From Marisa cornuarietis (lineage: Eukaryota > Mollusca > Gastropoda > Architaenioglossa > Ampullariidae), in the NCBI GenBank assembly GCA_004794655.1, contig SMMW01000559.1, positions 372,001 through 436,000 on the forward strand: 64,000 nt of DNA, written 5' to 3'. The number at the start of each line of letters is the position of its first letter. The stretch's first letter is position 1. The notes beneath the pieces are model-generated. The model was not told the origin of the DNA, made no database searches, and saw nothing but the letters and a program-made list of their open reading frames with translations. The translations under genes were made by a program, and so were the position numbers. Shown here piece by piece: positions 13,474 through 25,762 of this stretch.

Positions 13474-13637
13474 GTGAGTGAGTGAGTGAGTGAGTGAGTG
13501 AGTGAGTGAGTGAGTGAGTGAGTGAGTGAGTGAGTGAGTGAGTGAGTGAGTGAGTGAGTGAGTGAGTGAGTGAGTGAGTGAGTGAGTGAGTGAGTGAGTG
13601 AGTGAGTGAGCGAGCGAGCGAGCGTGCGTGCGTGCGT
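13474..13637. repeat. (GTGA)n array with GCGA and GCGT end variants
   Basis: About 34 GTGA units, then GCGA units from about 13611 and GTGC-type units to 13637. The point-mutated variants are confined to the right end, as expected for slippage-driven growth from the left. Confidence 0.97.
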
Positions 13638-13742
13638 TTTCTTAGTACTTTTGAACTGGTATGTTTAACTGTTACGCAGAATTTTAAGGCAGTATAGTAT
13701 AGTAAATAAAGCATGGTGTTAAATTCACCACCTTGACCACTG

Positions 13743-13750
13743 TGACGTCA
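13743..13750. promoter_or_regulatory. palindromic CRE-like site
   Basis: Perfect TGACGTCA, the CREB/ATF full-site consensus. No gene is recognised nearby, so function is unsupported. Confidence 0.2.
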
Positions 13751-14285
13751 CAAGGCCAGAAGAGGGTGGGCAGACGGAGTATCTGTGATTCCTTGACTGC
13801 TGACTTTTAATCTTCAAAGCAGCTCTAATTCTCGGCTCTGTCGCCTTTGCAATTCTATCAGTGGTCATGTGACTGTCCCTCTCCTGCTCCTCTGGGACCG
13901 TTTGATAATCACTTAGAAGTAGAGTTATGCCCTATAGCAGTCAATCCTCCGGACGGGAGGATGACCCAAAGGAAATTTCTGCTATGTACTTGGGCTTTGT
14001 GTCTTTGTAATCAGGCTGACACAGGGTTGTGCAGTAGGACAAGGCTACAGGCGTCGGACAGTGCCGCCCTCTCGCGAGATGCTCCCACCTTTACAGGCTT
14101 TGTTGACCAAGTATGACAAACATGGCGGTCATGTTCGTGACCTGTGGATGGAGGGCAAGGCTTTGTACTTGTGGTGACCTGCGATAACCATATTATGGAG
14201 CCATAACTTTTCAAATTAACAATTATTTACAAAAGTTTCATTCCGTAAAACTTCCTTGAGTCAGACACGTGCATCAACTCTCACA

Positions 14286-14329
14286 AACACACACACACAC
14301 GCACGCACGCACACACACACACACGCACG

Positions 14330-14377
<48 letters not shown>
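14286..14377. repeat. (CA)n with GCAC interruptions
   Basis: CA dinucleotide array broken by two GCACGCACGC blocks. Confidence 0.96.
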
Positions 14378-14378
<1 letters not shown>

Positions 14379-17300
14379 CGTTTAACAGCATCTTGCAGAC
14401 TAAAATCGATGAGGCTTTTCACTGTCTAGCAGCCACTTTCAGTCTCCAAAAGAACTTGCTTAAATAATTGTCTTCTTTTGATGCTGAAGTAGTAACGGGT
14501 TAATTTCTGCTTTTTACGGTAATAGGTCAATTGTTTTTTATGGTAACGGGATAATTTCTGTGTTTATAGCTCCATGACATCGTTACACAGTTCGCTCAAC
14601 TGCGCTTGTTGGTTCGACGTCCCCTCGGTCATGTCGCTAGAAATTACTTCTCTCACACCCCACCACATCGAAAAATGGTACCCGATATCACGGAAAAGAA
14701 AAGATTACAAAAAGGATGGGGTTGGACTTTATTTGCTATGACCTAGCTACGTTGAACCACTTACATTATTAACCCACGTCTTTTACACAAAGAGTGCGTG
14801 AGTCTAGAGACAGCTTGTGTCTATTCCTGAGATCATGAGTTTTGAGCAAGCTTAAGAGACCCACTAAAGTCGACACGGTGACTTGCGTGCTTGTCATTTG
14901 TTTTATTTATTTTTATTTATTTATTTTTTTGTTAATCTCGTGTTTTTCTGTTTAGTAATAACCAAATTACTGCGCTTCTAGATTATGATAATTCTTTCCG
15001 CTAGCATGAAGCCTTAACAGTTAGGCGATGGAAAACAAACGGATGCTTCTAATCTGAAATCAGGGTGGTAACCGTGCTAAATTAGACAGTAAGTAGGTTG
15101 CCATATTCCCACCTCCTCAGCGCCCCACACATATACATGCATGACAAACATTTACAGAAAAATATTATCCTTAGCAGTGCAGCAAGAAGAAGGCTTCTCT
15201 TGGGGATGAGCTTCATTTCAGTCTAACAAAAATAAAATAAACAAAAATAATAATTTCAAAGCCTTCTTGGAAGTATCTGCACTTCTCGGGTGGACTGACT
15301 CTATATTGTTTTATATCGTGAAATTATTCGCGCGTTGCACAACTCGGAGCGATTACCGGAACTGCGGCCAAAGACTCCCCCCCCCCTTCCCGCCTGAAGG
15401 GAGCAAACTCTGCCGCCACCATTAGCGTGTAGTGTTGAGGGGAGCAAACTCTACCCCACCATTAGCGTGCAGTGCTGAGGTGTACTTCACTTGACACCTT
15501 CTCCAGGGTTGTGTTGATGGCTGCCTGAGACTGGCCCGACCCACTTCCATCAGTTGCCTTAGGCCCTCGGCTCTGGCGTCAGAGATATTATTCAATATAA
15601 ACACGACTGTCAGTAACATCCACTAACTGACGTACAAGACAACATATACAACAAATAGTATCTACCAGAGATTCTCTATATATATATATATATATTTGTG
15701 TGTAGAGAGCGAGAGTGTGTGAGACCAGTTACAGTTACATTAAGTTATATGAGACTTGATTTGTGTTTTTCAGTCTTTATCTGCAATAAATGTATTGCGG
15801 TGACTGCTCAAAATGTGTGCTAGTATAAAGAAGTACGCATCCAACAGCAATTTTATGTTGACGAAGCATAAAAATCTACGTGTATCATTATGCACATAAA
15901 TGTATATAGATACAGCATATACAATATTTTCTCAAACTCAGCAATAAGTTAAAAAAAATTTAAAGGTGTCGTTATTTCTCCTGGGTTAATTTTTTCGTGT
16001 TTTCCATGATTTGATTTTCACTTCTTTTTTCTTCCCTTTTTCATCTATTTCTGTCTTCTACTTCTTTTCTTCTGTCCTTTTTCACACTTTGTTGCTCCTC
16101 TTTTCTCTCTTTCGTTATCTCTCTCTTTCTTACTTTCTTTTTTTCTCTTCTTTTCTTTTTTTTTCTTCTTTCCCCATTTTTTGGCAACAATTTGCAATGC
16201 TCTCAGTCACCTATTTCTGGTTCAGGATACCGGCAGTAATCTTCAGCCTCTCGTCTTGTGGCGACGGCCGTTTGATTTCTAGAGATTAAGATGGTGGCCA
16301 CTTCGTAATCATTTCGTAAGGATTCTCATGCCATCAAGATGACACCAAAAGTTCTCTGCAGTCGCGCCAAGAAGTAAATAATTACAAAGTTTTGCAAACA
16401 AACACTCAAAACAGCATTCAGTTATAAACAAAAAACAACAACACTGCTCACCAACCTCATTTTAAAAAGAAAAAAGTCGATTCAAGCCACAAGTAATCAG
16501 TATTTGCTAAATTAAAAGTTTAAAGTTCACTCACATGGCAGATAGCCTCGATAGCTATAAATAGCAGTGAATACCCCCCCTCCCCGCGAAACTCTTCACC
16601 AACGAACCACCCTGAAACAGTTGGCATCATAACCAGTAGCCACAGGATACTGTCGCTTGAAACTGTTATGTAATTTAAATAAAAAAACAATTTCCGTCAT
16701 ATCGTCAACTTGGAAAAATCCGCAGGGAAGACTCATCATCTCGGTGATTAATTATAATTGTTCAAATACACAGAGTCGCGAAAACTCGATATGAAAACAA
16801 TTGTGTTTAAGAGAGTTCTCATCGTGAAACATTTCTATCAGTCTTAGACCCGGGAAAAGTGGAGCCCATTCTATTCTTGCAACATCTTGACACTAATCGC
16901 CAAGTGTAACCTAGGATATCGGTGGACACATTTACAGACATTAGATCGCCGTGTGCACCACAATGACGTTCACACACGGGCTCCAGTTATCCCCTTGGCA
17001 GACGGTTGTGGTAGGTTACTGACGTTTGCAAGCCATATAAATATGTTGTCAGGCAATAAACCACGCGTCAACCGCCCCTCTTTCTCTCGGATCACGTGTA
17101 ATGACCACGTGGGAGGCTGCCATTACTCGTGCTATCCAAGCCAGCATCAACACACCCTCCTCCTTGTCCTGCAACTCCCTCCTGCTGCCTCCTTCTAACT
17201 CCACCCACCAACCTTGTCTCCTCACAACAGCTACGCAGCTACTACACCAACAGCTGCAGCGACCAGCATTTGATACAACATAGCTTCTCCGCATCTGAGC

Positions 17301-18104
17301 CCAGCATGTGAGAGGCTAGCGGAGGAGAGAAAAAGCGCTTTGCTAAAATTAGACGACTAACGACCCACCACCGAGCCCTCCCGAGCGATCGTTACGTCAT
17401 CTTCATTATGGAGCAAAAACTGTTTTCCTCCTGACGATGACAGACAGGCGGAAAAAAAAGTCTGCTTTTTTTTTTTTTTTTTTGGTCAGAGATCGACGCT
17501 GAAGTCTGACCGCTCGGACTTGCTTCAAGACGGTGCTGACAAGGGGGCTAGAAAAGGTCATCTTCTGCAAACAGCCATGAGGACTCCGGAGCGAACTGGT
17601 GGTAGAATCGACTTGGAGTTACATCTTTCACTAAGACAGACGAGGGTGATACTTAGATCGAGATTTGTCCGCAGAACTTCTAGACAACTCCTCTGAGCAT
17701 CACGGTCCGTTTAGTCCAGACGCAGACAATTCTCCGACGGTTCCACACCGTGGACAGACATTAGCTAGATGAACTCCAACTTTAAACTGACCCTCGGGTG
17801 CAACTAAGTCATCATTATATTGGTCACAGTCTCGTTGTTTCATTAAAAATTAAACGCACAAACCAAACGTATGGCTGTGTCACGTGACATGAATAAAGTG
17901 TCATGTCAAGCGTTGCGGGCGACCACGTGACCTAAAGCCGTTGATGACGGAAGCTAATAATATCAGTGCACAGACTTCGACGAGATAACGACACCCATTA
18001 CTAGTTCTTCCACAAAAAAATACTACAATAAACAATTGTTTATGCACCGTAAAAAACCGTAAACCCGGTCAACCAATGCTTTACATCTCACAAATGTGCA
18101 AACT

Positions 18105-18260
18105 GCTGGTCAGAAGAGTTGTCACCGCCGGTGGCTAGTGATTGCTGGTCAGTAGGGCTGTCATCGCTGGTTAGTATGCTTGCCACTGCTGTCAGTGGGC
18201 TTGTTTTCGCTTATCAGTGGGAATGTCAATGGCAGTTAGTGACTTTGTCACTGCTGGTCG
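18105..18260. repeat. degenerate ~30-bp repeats (GCTGGTCAGT core)
   Basis: Loose tandem copies containing CTGGTCAGTAGG or CTGTCAGTGGG followed by TTGTCA/TTGCCA. A related block in opposite orientation (CACTGACCAGCATTAAC-like) lies at about 18650-18775. Confidence 0.55.
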
Positions 18261-18289
18261 GTGCGGGTGCGCGGAGTGCGTGATACACA

Positions 18290-18446
18290 CAACAGTTGGC
18301 GTCGGGCCAGCAGCTTGATTTCTTCGTTCGATGATCAATTTTTTGGCGGGGTCACCGATGACGGGAACGTGTTTCAGCATATTCATCATTGCTCGTTCTC
18401 TCCGCGTAACCTGATCCATCGAGCAGACCGAAATACCTCTGTGAAA
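18290..18446 (-). CDS. possible exon, unidentified
   Basis: On the minus strand a strong acceptor-like tract (T-run then CACAG, about 18447) precedes a frame containing MDQVTRRERAMMN and HVPVIGDPAKKLIIERR, which looks protein-like. No donor is obvious, and the frame runs on to the stop at 18192. I recognise no family. It may be chance; the acceptor plus charged, non-repetitive sequence is the only support. Confidence 0.15.
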
Positions 18447-18649
18447 AAAATCACCTTGAAATGAAGACTCTAAGCATGAGATCAATGCGAGAGTGAAAAC
18501 GAGGCTGCACGGTCTGGAGAGGCTTCGTGTACGAGTTCGTCCCATCCTGTCTTAGATGGAGAGCAGCTGGACCGCAGACGAGAATGGCTGGCAGGAAACT
18601 GAGGCACATATTTTGCTTGTTAATCTAGCAAAAAAATAGGAATCTCCCG

Positions 18650-18775
18650 ACCACTGACCAGCAATTACATATCCACTGCCCAGCATTAACAAGTGCACTG
18701 ACTAGTAGTAACAAGTCCACTAAGTCCATTGACCAGCTTTAACTAGTCCACTGACCCGTTATAAACCGATTCGTA
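18650..18775. repeat. degenerate repeats, inverted relative to 18105-18260
   Basis: Copies of ACTGACCAGCATTAACAAGT type, the reverse complement of the core at 18105-18260. They leave a spacer of about 390 bp. Confidence 0.5.
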
Positions 18776-19118
18776 GACCTAGATTATTTTAAAATAAGAA
18801 AATTCCTACCATAAAAGAATGCCTAAAGCCCTACTCATTACATTCGCTCTACTAATTCCTACTCATTAAATTCACTCTACTAATTCTTCTTCCTAATCCC
18901 TACCCTACGCTCTGTTTCTCTTCCCTAAAGCTCTTCCTACTCCTAACTGACTACCGACCCCCCCGCTCGCGCTCTCCCTCACGTCATTTCCTTCATTTTT
19001 ACATCATTCATACACGTCTTCCGAACAACTGACGTCATTCACGCTCTCTCGTTCTTCCACACGAGTCCTTATAAAATTTAAGCTTAATCAAACAATACAG
19101 CAAATAACTGATACCTGA

Positions 19119-19120
<2 letters not shown>

Positions 19121-19213
<93 letters not shown>
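19121..19213. repeat. (GT)n microsatellite, long
   Basis: About 46 uninterrupted GT units. Confidence 0.97.
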
Positions 19214-19214
<1 letters not shown>

Positions 19215-20465
19215 CTTACAGTGCCTCAAGTCTATAAGTATCTATTATCCAGTTTTTCTTTTCGTGTCTTACAAGCATTTACCTGAGTTTCTCAGTTCTT
19301 GGTAACAAACGAGGGAGAGAAGAAAATAAAAAGGAGCTATGAAGGTGAGGAAAGGACTGAGCACAATAGCTCTCTGCTGTTACTGCTGCTGGTTTTCCTG
19401 TTTTCTCTTTACGAAAAGCAAAAAAGGTCCGATTTTATTATTCATCATCATTATTATTAATTATTATTATTATTACGACTGCCGCAAGCTTGACCATCAT
19501 GTTCGGTTTAGATCTTTGAAGAATCTCCTATTCCGGCCATTTCGCTTGGTTATTTGCTGTCCTAGTTCTTTAGTTTGTTTGTTCGTTTGTTCGCTTACTT
19601 CCTTCTTCCTTTATTTAACTGACGTGGCATTTGGCTGGTCGCAGACAATGTTTGAAGTCTAAAGGTTGGTCGCTACATCGGCGCAGTACAAAAGGTTCGC
19701 GGGTTGTAGAGAAAATAAAGATTATGAGCGGCCCCGGGTTTCAAAAATCTCCTAACTCATTCAAGCTGGAATTAGCTCTGGATGTTTAATATGAAATTAA
19801 TAGAATAAGTAGGCTTCATCTACTGTCTGACCGACTGCCGACCTGCCTGACATTCTGTTTGCCAGCAGACTAATTAACTGATTGTTCGTAAGTGTGCTCT
19901 AGAGATGCAATTAGCTTATTTGTATCTTTAATATTTTACTCATTATTTTAAATTCGTTCAGTCAGTTTAGCAGAAACCTAGTTTAGTAACCGCAATGTTC
20001 AAGTTTTAAGATGTGACCTAAGTGTGTCGGCGGTGAAATCACTCGTTATCCCTAAATTTATTGAGGAGCTCGGAAGTGTCTGACCGACTCAAAGTTATTC
20101 TTGAACAATTACTTTTTTAATCAAACTGTCCTGCAGTTCTCTGGCTTCAATTTCCGATGTTGCAGACACAGTGGCTGCCGTACCTACGAGGGAGACTGAC
20201 TTAATTATCATGGTTGCAATAAGTGGCGTTTCAATGTCGGTTAACAGAGAAAACTTTTTTAAAAAAAAACTACTTCAAACAAAGATACTTTGTTCTCGTC
20301 TAAAACATATTTCGTCAAAAAGAGAATATGACTTTCTGGAAAAAGGTCTTTATGTTGTCATTTTTACAGTTTGAAGGCTTTAGTCGGAAACTAATGATTC
20401 AAACAAATGAGATGAGATAAAAGTCAAGCAGGTCTCATCCCAGACACACATGTCTACTCCCACCC
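19214..20465. other. non-coding region
   Basis: No supported gene; contains (ATT)n around 19437-19480. Confidence 0.5.
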
Positions 20466-20561
20466 AGACACGCTCGCACACACACACACACACACACTTA
20501 TATATATATATATATATAAACAAAATACGCTGTACATTCACATCTACACACACGCAAGTAC

Positions 20562-20603
<42 letters not shown>
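20466..20603. repeat. (CA)n-(TA)n-(CA)n compound microsatellite
   Basis: A CA run, an alternating TA run at about 20500-20518, a unique spacer and a second CA run at about 20565-20603. Confidence 0.93.
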
Positions 20604-20608
<5 letters not shown>

Positions 20609-21826
20609 TTCATTCAAGTAAGCAAAGTACATGGATATACTTACACAACGAACATCAGTACATAACGCGCATCAATACACAACATACATAATGTTCCTTC
20701 ATGTCCTTATCTTCCCTTGTTGGGGAAAATGTTTTTCTAATCATGTGACTATTACCATGCTGCTGTTGCTATTACTCCTGCTGACAACAAAAGACACACC
20801 ATCATATTCTCAAGACCGATTTACAACAACACTTGACACACACATCAACGTCGCTGATTTCACAACAACAATGATATAGGCATTAGCACCAGTTTGTTAA
20901 TGTCTAAGAACTAGTCGAGAAAAACTGAAACAACTGTGAGCTTAGACAACCAGTGCTGTGTCTCTAATGTCTCTCTAATGTCTCTCTAATGTGTCTGAAG
21001 AGATTTCACGTGTCTGCAGGAAGTGTTGAAAGCACGAGCTGAGAACATACAATACTGAGCTCACTCTGGCACCAGTGCTGAACAACAAAACAACATTAGC
21101 CTCTGAGACGCAGATCCATGTGCTCTGAACGTGGAAAGCAAGAAACCTTTCAAGACAAAAATGTCACAAAAAAAATCTGCATAAAGGGGGTTTCCTTAAT
21201 TATAGTTCATTGCACCCTCCTTGTCGGTGTCTGGGGTTATTGACGAAGACAGGACAAACAGCCCGACAGACATAGTCGTAAGGGAACTCAAGCAACTTGA
21301 TCAGAAACGATAAATTGTAATCACATTTTGACCGAACCTTTCAATAGGTAAAGATATACTAACCTGGTGAATGAAGTAATAAACGAATAATTCGTACAAA
21401 CACCCCCCCAAAAAAAAAATGTGACAGTATACAGCCATCACATCAATGACACAGACAACAGGAGTCAGGATACATCTTTGCCTGACACAGGATCTCACAT
21501 GTTCTAAGTTATACACATGCAAACCCACGTGCAATAAAGACCGAGCAGAGAAGACACGCAAACACCACGGCACACAGACGGCCATGCTCGCAAACATGCA
21601 CGTGACAACAGTTGTCTTTCAAATTCAAGATGCTTTATTGTTTCGTGTCTAGTGACTTAGAAATTGTGTAAACTTGATGTCAATTGTCCTAATAAAATAC
21701 AATGTAAACTCTACTCAGTATTTAATATTTAATATATGCGTAAGAAAAATTTTATTTCACGCACATGTAGCATCTCTCGTAAATATTTTTATATGTGTGT
21801 GCTCGAGCGTGTGAGTGTTTGCACGG

Positions 21827-21833
<7 letters not shown>

Positions 21834-21907
<74 letters not shown>
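21834..21907. repeat. (GT)n microsatellite
   Basis: About 37 uninterrupted GT units. Confidence 0.97.
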
Positions 21908-21909
<2 letters not shown>

Positions 21910-23957
21910 CACCTAGTCACTCACCTCACAATGATGATCATCATTTTACAGACATGACATGCACGTGAACCTCCATAAGCTCCAGTCCCCAAGTCTAGCA
22001 GACAGCATCTTGATGCCAACATCTTTCTCTGCTGCATTAATGTCTCTGTTTTTTTGTTTGTTTGTTTGTTTTTACCTGCCATCGCACGAAAACACGGGAC
22101 ACGAGATTTTCGCTGTCTATGAAGTTTTGACGATTTCCCTCACGATTCTCGAATTAATATTTTTAAGCTGTTAAAAATTCTGACGGCCATTGCATGACTC
22201 GTAAGCCATAAGCCAGTATTTTGAAAGTTCCTGCTGCTATAAGACAGGAAGACAGAAAAGAAGTTATCCGTTCAGTTAAACATTCTTTGATCTATCAAAC
22301 AATTTCTACAAAGTAGGACAGAACGACCTCGATCGTGATGCATTATGAGGCGCATTTTTGCAGACTTTAGTATTTTTCGTAACAAACAATTTGATACTAG
22401 GAGTCTTTTTATCAGGAATAATACCAAGTGTCAAATCTTTGTTCATAATGGGTTTACAGGCATGGATTGTCTTTTTTTTTTTTTTGGTGTTGGTACGAAA
22501 TTTGATCAGTATATTAGTTTGTTTAACTGGGACACATAATACATTAATAAAGATCATTTGTAAAGCACAATATCCTAGCTAACAGGAAATCTCCTCGCGG
22601 TCTGTACATCACAGTCTTCACGACAGTCAGTCAGTAAAGTGAAGAACAATAAGGAGACCGAGGCCGCCAGCCGTTAATAAACGAAGATCCCCGCAAATTT
22701 CGCGTCGGAGACCAAGAACTTGTAAGATTAGGGGACTGTCTACCGGTCACATTATTATCAACACCAGAAAGTAATCAAGCAAATCACTGAGATTGCTGTT
22801 GTGAACAGCCTGACTGAAGCAAATGAAGAGTGGATAACAGATCCCGTCAGTCTGCAGTGATGATAGAGGGAGAGTATTCAATCAAATATCTTTGAAAAAC
22901 AAAGAGACACGAAACTGACATAAAATACAGACGAGAGGATCCCTCATCGATATCCAAATCGAAACACATCAACGACACAAACAAAGTCAGAGAGAGCCCG
23001 TCCCCTCAGCTTTTTAAATGAAGGGACGTTTACAATTATTAGATGCCTTCATAATGTTACTAGTTACCTCCCCTTTCCTGAGAGCTCACCAGTACCAGAT
23101 CAAGACGATAAAATTGGTTTGTGAGAAAGAAATAAGATGAAATAACCAAGTCGTTTCGGGAAAATAAATGTATAACGGACCTACCCAAAAATAAAGCTTC
23201 ATTCACTATTATTTAATTAACCAGAAGGTTATTTGCATCGCTAGGTTAAACAAGCATAGGAGGCTATTGACCATGATCCGGTTAACCAGGATGTTATTTG
23301 CTGTCATTTCGTTGACCAGTGGACACGTGGGAGAAGAGCAACACGGCGTACAGCAGGCATCGCTCGCAGAGATGTCTCCCCAGGCACACCCCGATCTGAG
23401 CAAATATTTAAGAAGCGACCGATATCATTGTGAACACTGCTTACCCGGCTGAACAGTCACGTGTCTTTGCTGTGACGCTCTGATCAAGGAAAGATTTCCA
23501 CACGTAGATTAATACGAAGACAAAAAAGACAGAATGTTTGACCGGAGGTTAAAGGTTACTCTTACGGTTCTTGTAATTGGATTTGCGGGAGAGATGCTCC
23601 GGACACAACGGCAAGTCCCGCCACCACAAGGCGCTGTAGTCCAATAGGTAGGGAAAGCATGATTATCTCTCCTGTCGCCTTCCCCTCCCAAGTGACAAAA
23701 TGGGGCTCAGACAGTTATTGTTTGACCTGGTGGTCTAGACTTGCCGGAAATTTATCAAGTGAAGGAAGGTATGGGTCGTATCCTCAGCAAAACACTGAGT
23801 CAGACTTAGTAACAGAGGCCAGACATTTATCACGGCCCTCGCGCCACTTGCCTGACGCGCACTGCATGCCGGGTACAAGTCGATGGGATGATCGATGTCC
23901 AGGGGTGCCGATAAGTAGAGAAGATCCAGTCTTGCTTGTTTAGGCTTCTCTGTCTGT

Positions 23958-23960
<3 letters not shown>

Positions 23961-24003
<43 letters not shown>
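23961..24003. repeat. (TG)n microsatellite
   Basis: About 21 TG units after a short CTGT stretch. Confidence 0.96.
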
Positions 24004-24004
<1 letters not shown>

Positions 24005-24074
24005 CTCAATTTATTGCCTTTAAACATATAAAAACTGTTCAGAGTAGGTCTTGCAATGAAGAGATTAAACTAGA

Positions 24075-24201
<127 letters not shown>

Positions 24202-24289
24202 ATCATGCTTGTTATTTTAGTTATTGTTGTAGAAATGGACGAATTTTTTTTCATGAGGCGAGCGTAATGAACATGGAAAAAAAAACAAA

Positions 24290-24495
24290 GCTGATGGTCA
24301 ACCATACAACGAATGAAAACTACAGTATAAAGACAACAAAGTGACAAACATGAACTAAGATCATGAATAAAAATTGAAAAGTTAAGGAGTGACCAAAAGA
24401 TTTCGCTGAATTATGAAATTTATTTTCGAAAACGATGTTTTGAGGCCGGGTTTTAAAGCTTCAGAGTCTCAAAGTAGGAGAGATACCCGTAATTT
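24290..24495. repeat. dispersed repeat family A, copy 1
   Basis: Aligns by eye with 49480-49700 in the same orientation. Shared landmarks are AACCATACAA, GACAAA-ATGAAC, AAGTTAAGGAGT/AATTGAGGAGTTAG, ATTATGAAA, AAGCTT and GAAA/GATACCC near the right end. The copies are strongly diverged, as expected of an old interspersed element. No coding content is recognised. Confidence 0.6.
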
Positions 24496-24686
24496 CTATG
24501 CTGTGAGGCCGGAGGAGGAAAAGGGACATCTGCCGAATATATCTCGTCCATGCTTGATACAGACAGAAATAACAAACTCCACTTGACACCCACCGTGAAA
24601 GCAGTCTGCATGAAGACTGTTTTTAGAAACAGGAAGGGGATTTCACTTCCTCGGCATGTAATCGCGCTGGACAAGCTCCTCCTCAC

Positions 24687-24864
24687 CTTGGTTCTTCTTT
24701 CGTGACTTCTCATGCAGCTTGCGCACGTTTGTGACGCCAATTGAGTCGCCAGATAAAGAGCAGGTCATGGCCTTCATATCTAAAAAACCTCGCGAACGTT
24801 CGGCTCCCACAATGGAACTGCCAAACAAAGACGCCGTCAACAGGACAGGCATCTCTGTTTTCAT
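24687..24864 (-). CDS. candidate first exon with secretory-type leader, unidentified
   Basis: A minus-strand ATG at 24864 opens a frame with a modest hydrophobic leader (PVLLTASLFGSSIVGA) and then a polar, basic segment with RSRGF, one Cys and KSRKKNQ. A strong splice-donor match (CAAG|GTGAGG) lies at 24687/24686, so this could be a first coding exon ending in phase 1. Unspliced, the frame would stop at about 24643. No family is recognised and no second exon was found. A small secreted peptide precursor is one reading; chance is another. Confidence 0.22.
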
Positions 24865-25367
24865 CATCTTGCGAAAAAGCATGAAATGACATTTAGATAA
24901 GAGGTGGGGGCGGGGAGTTATGAAGAGTCTGCGGAGGGGAAAAAATGGGGTATCTCTTTATTAGAAAGGAAAAGCGGCTGCATCCTTTGAGGTGCTCAGG
25001 GAGACGGTAAAAATCAATCCTGTTGCCTGCAACGGCAAATGAGCGTCCACGGCTTCTTTACTCAAAAGGGGAAAGCAAGTCAAATGGATGGCTCCTGACT
25101 TTCTGAATTATGTCCCGATCAGAATTCTGGGTTGCAAAACGATCTTTGGCATGAATGTCGCCATGTTTGGAGACTCTTTCGTGAAAGAAAACAAGATGTC
25201 TAACCCGTGACGTATGACCCGTTCCAACGCATGTCATGCCAAAAGAGATTCATTCAGCTTGTTTAATATTTTTTTTCTATTTTCACACACAGATTGTTCG
25301 TCCGACACATTTTCCCACAACCATTGTCATATCGAAGCATTGCAGCGCCTAGAATGAAACTTTGTTA

Positions 25368-25762
25368 CCGCTTCTAACATTATCTTCTCTCACTGCTTCT
25401 TACATTATCTTCTGTCACTGCTTCTAAAATTATCTTCTGTCACTGCTTCTTGCATTATCTTCTCTCACTGCTTCTTACATTATCTTCTGTCACTGCTTCT
25501 AACATTATCTTCTGTCACTGCTTCTTACATTATCTTCTGTCACTGCTTTTAAAATTATCTTCTGTCACTGCTTCTTACATTATCTTCTGTACTGCTTCTA
25601 ACATTATCTTCTGTCACTGCTTCTTACATTATCTTCTGTCACTGCTTCTTACATTATCTTCTGTCACTGCTTCTAACATTATCTTCTGTCACTGCTTCTT
25701 ACATTATCTTCTGTCACTGCTTCTTACATTATCTTCTGTCACTGCTTCTTACATTATCTTGT
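25368..25762. repeat. 25-bp minisatellite
   Basis: About 16 copies of a 25-bp unit, CACTGCTTCTTACATTATCT plus TCTGT, with a TTACAT/TAACAT/TAAAAT variant position. One copy near 25590 lacks a C in CTGTCACTG. Because 25 is not a multiple of 3, the long frame over it cycles through all three readings and is not a protein repeat. Confidence 0.95.

Larger units (their letters stand above)
13638..19120. other. non-coding region
   Basis: No supported gene apart from the weak candidate at about 18440. It includes a (CA)n at 14286-14377, a (TA)n near 15678, a pyrimidine-rich tract at about 16010-16180 and a T-run at 17466. The 17.05-17.3 kb segment is open on both strands because of composition and is not called. 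Confidence 0.5.
20604..24074. other. non-coding region with microsatellites
   Basis: No supported gene. A triplicated 12-bp unit (TCTCTAATGTCT) sits at about 20960-20995. The region also holds (GT)n at 21834-21907 and 23961-24003. Confidence 0.5.

Noticed and set aside
3313..21375. Short similarity between 3313-3370 and 21327-21375 (CCGAACCTTT.AATAGG, ATATACTAA)
   Set aside because: Only about 45 bp aligns; it may be a remnant of a common repeat but is too short to annotate.
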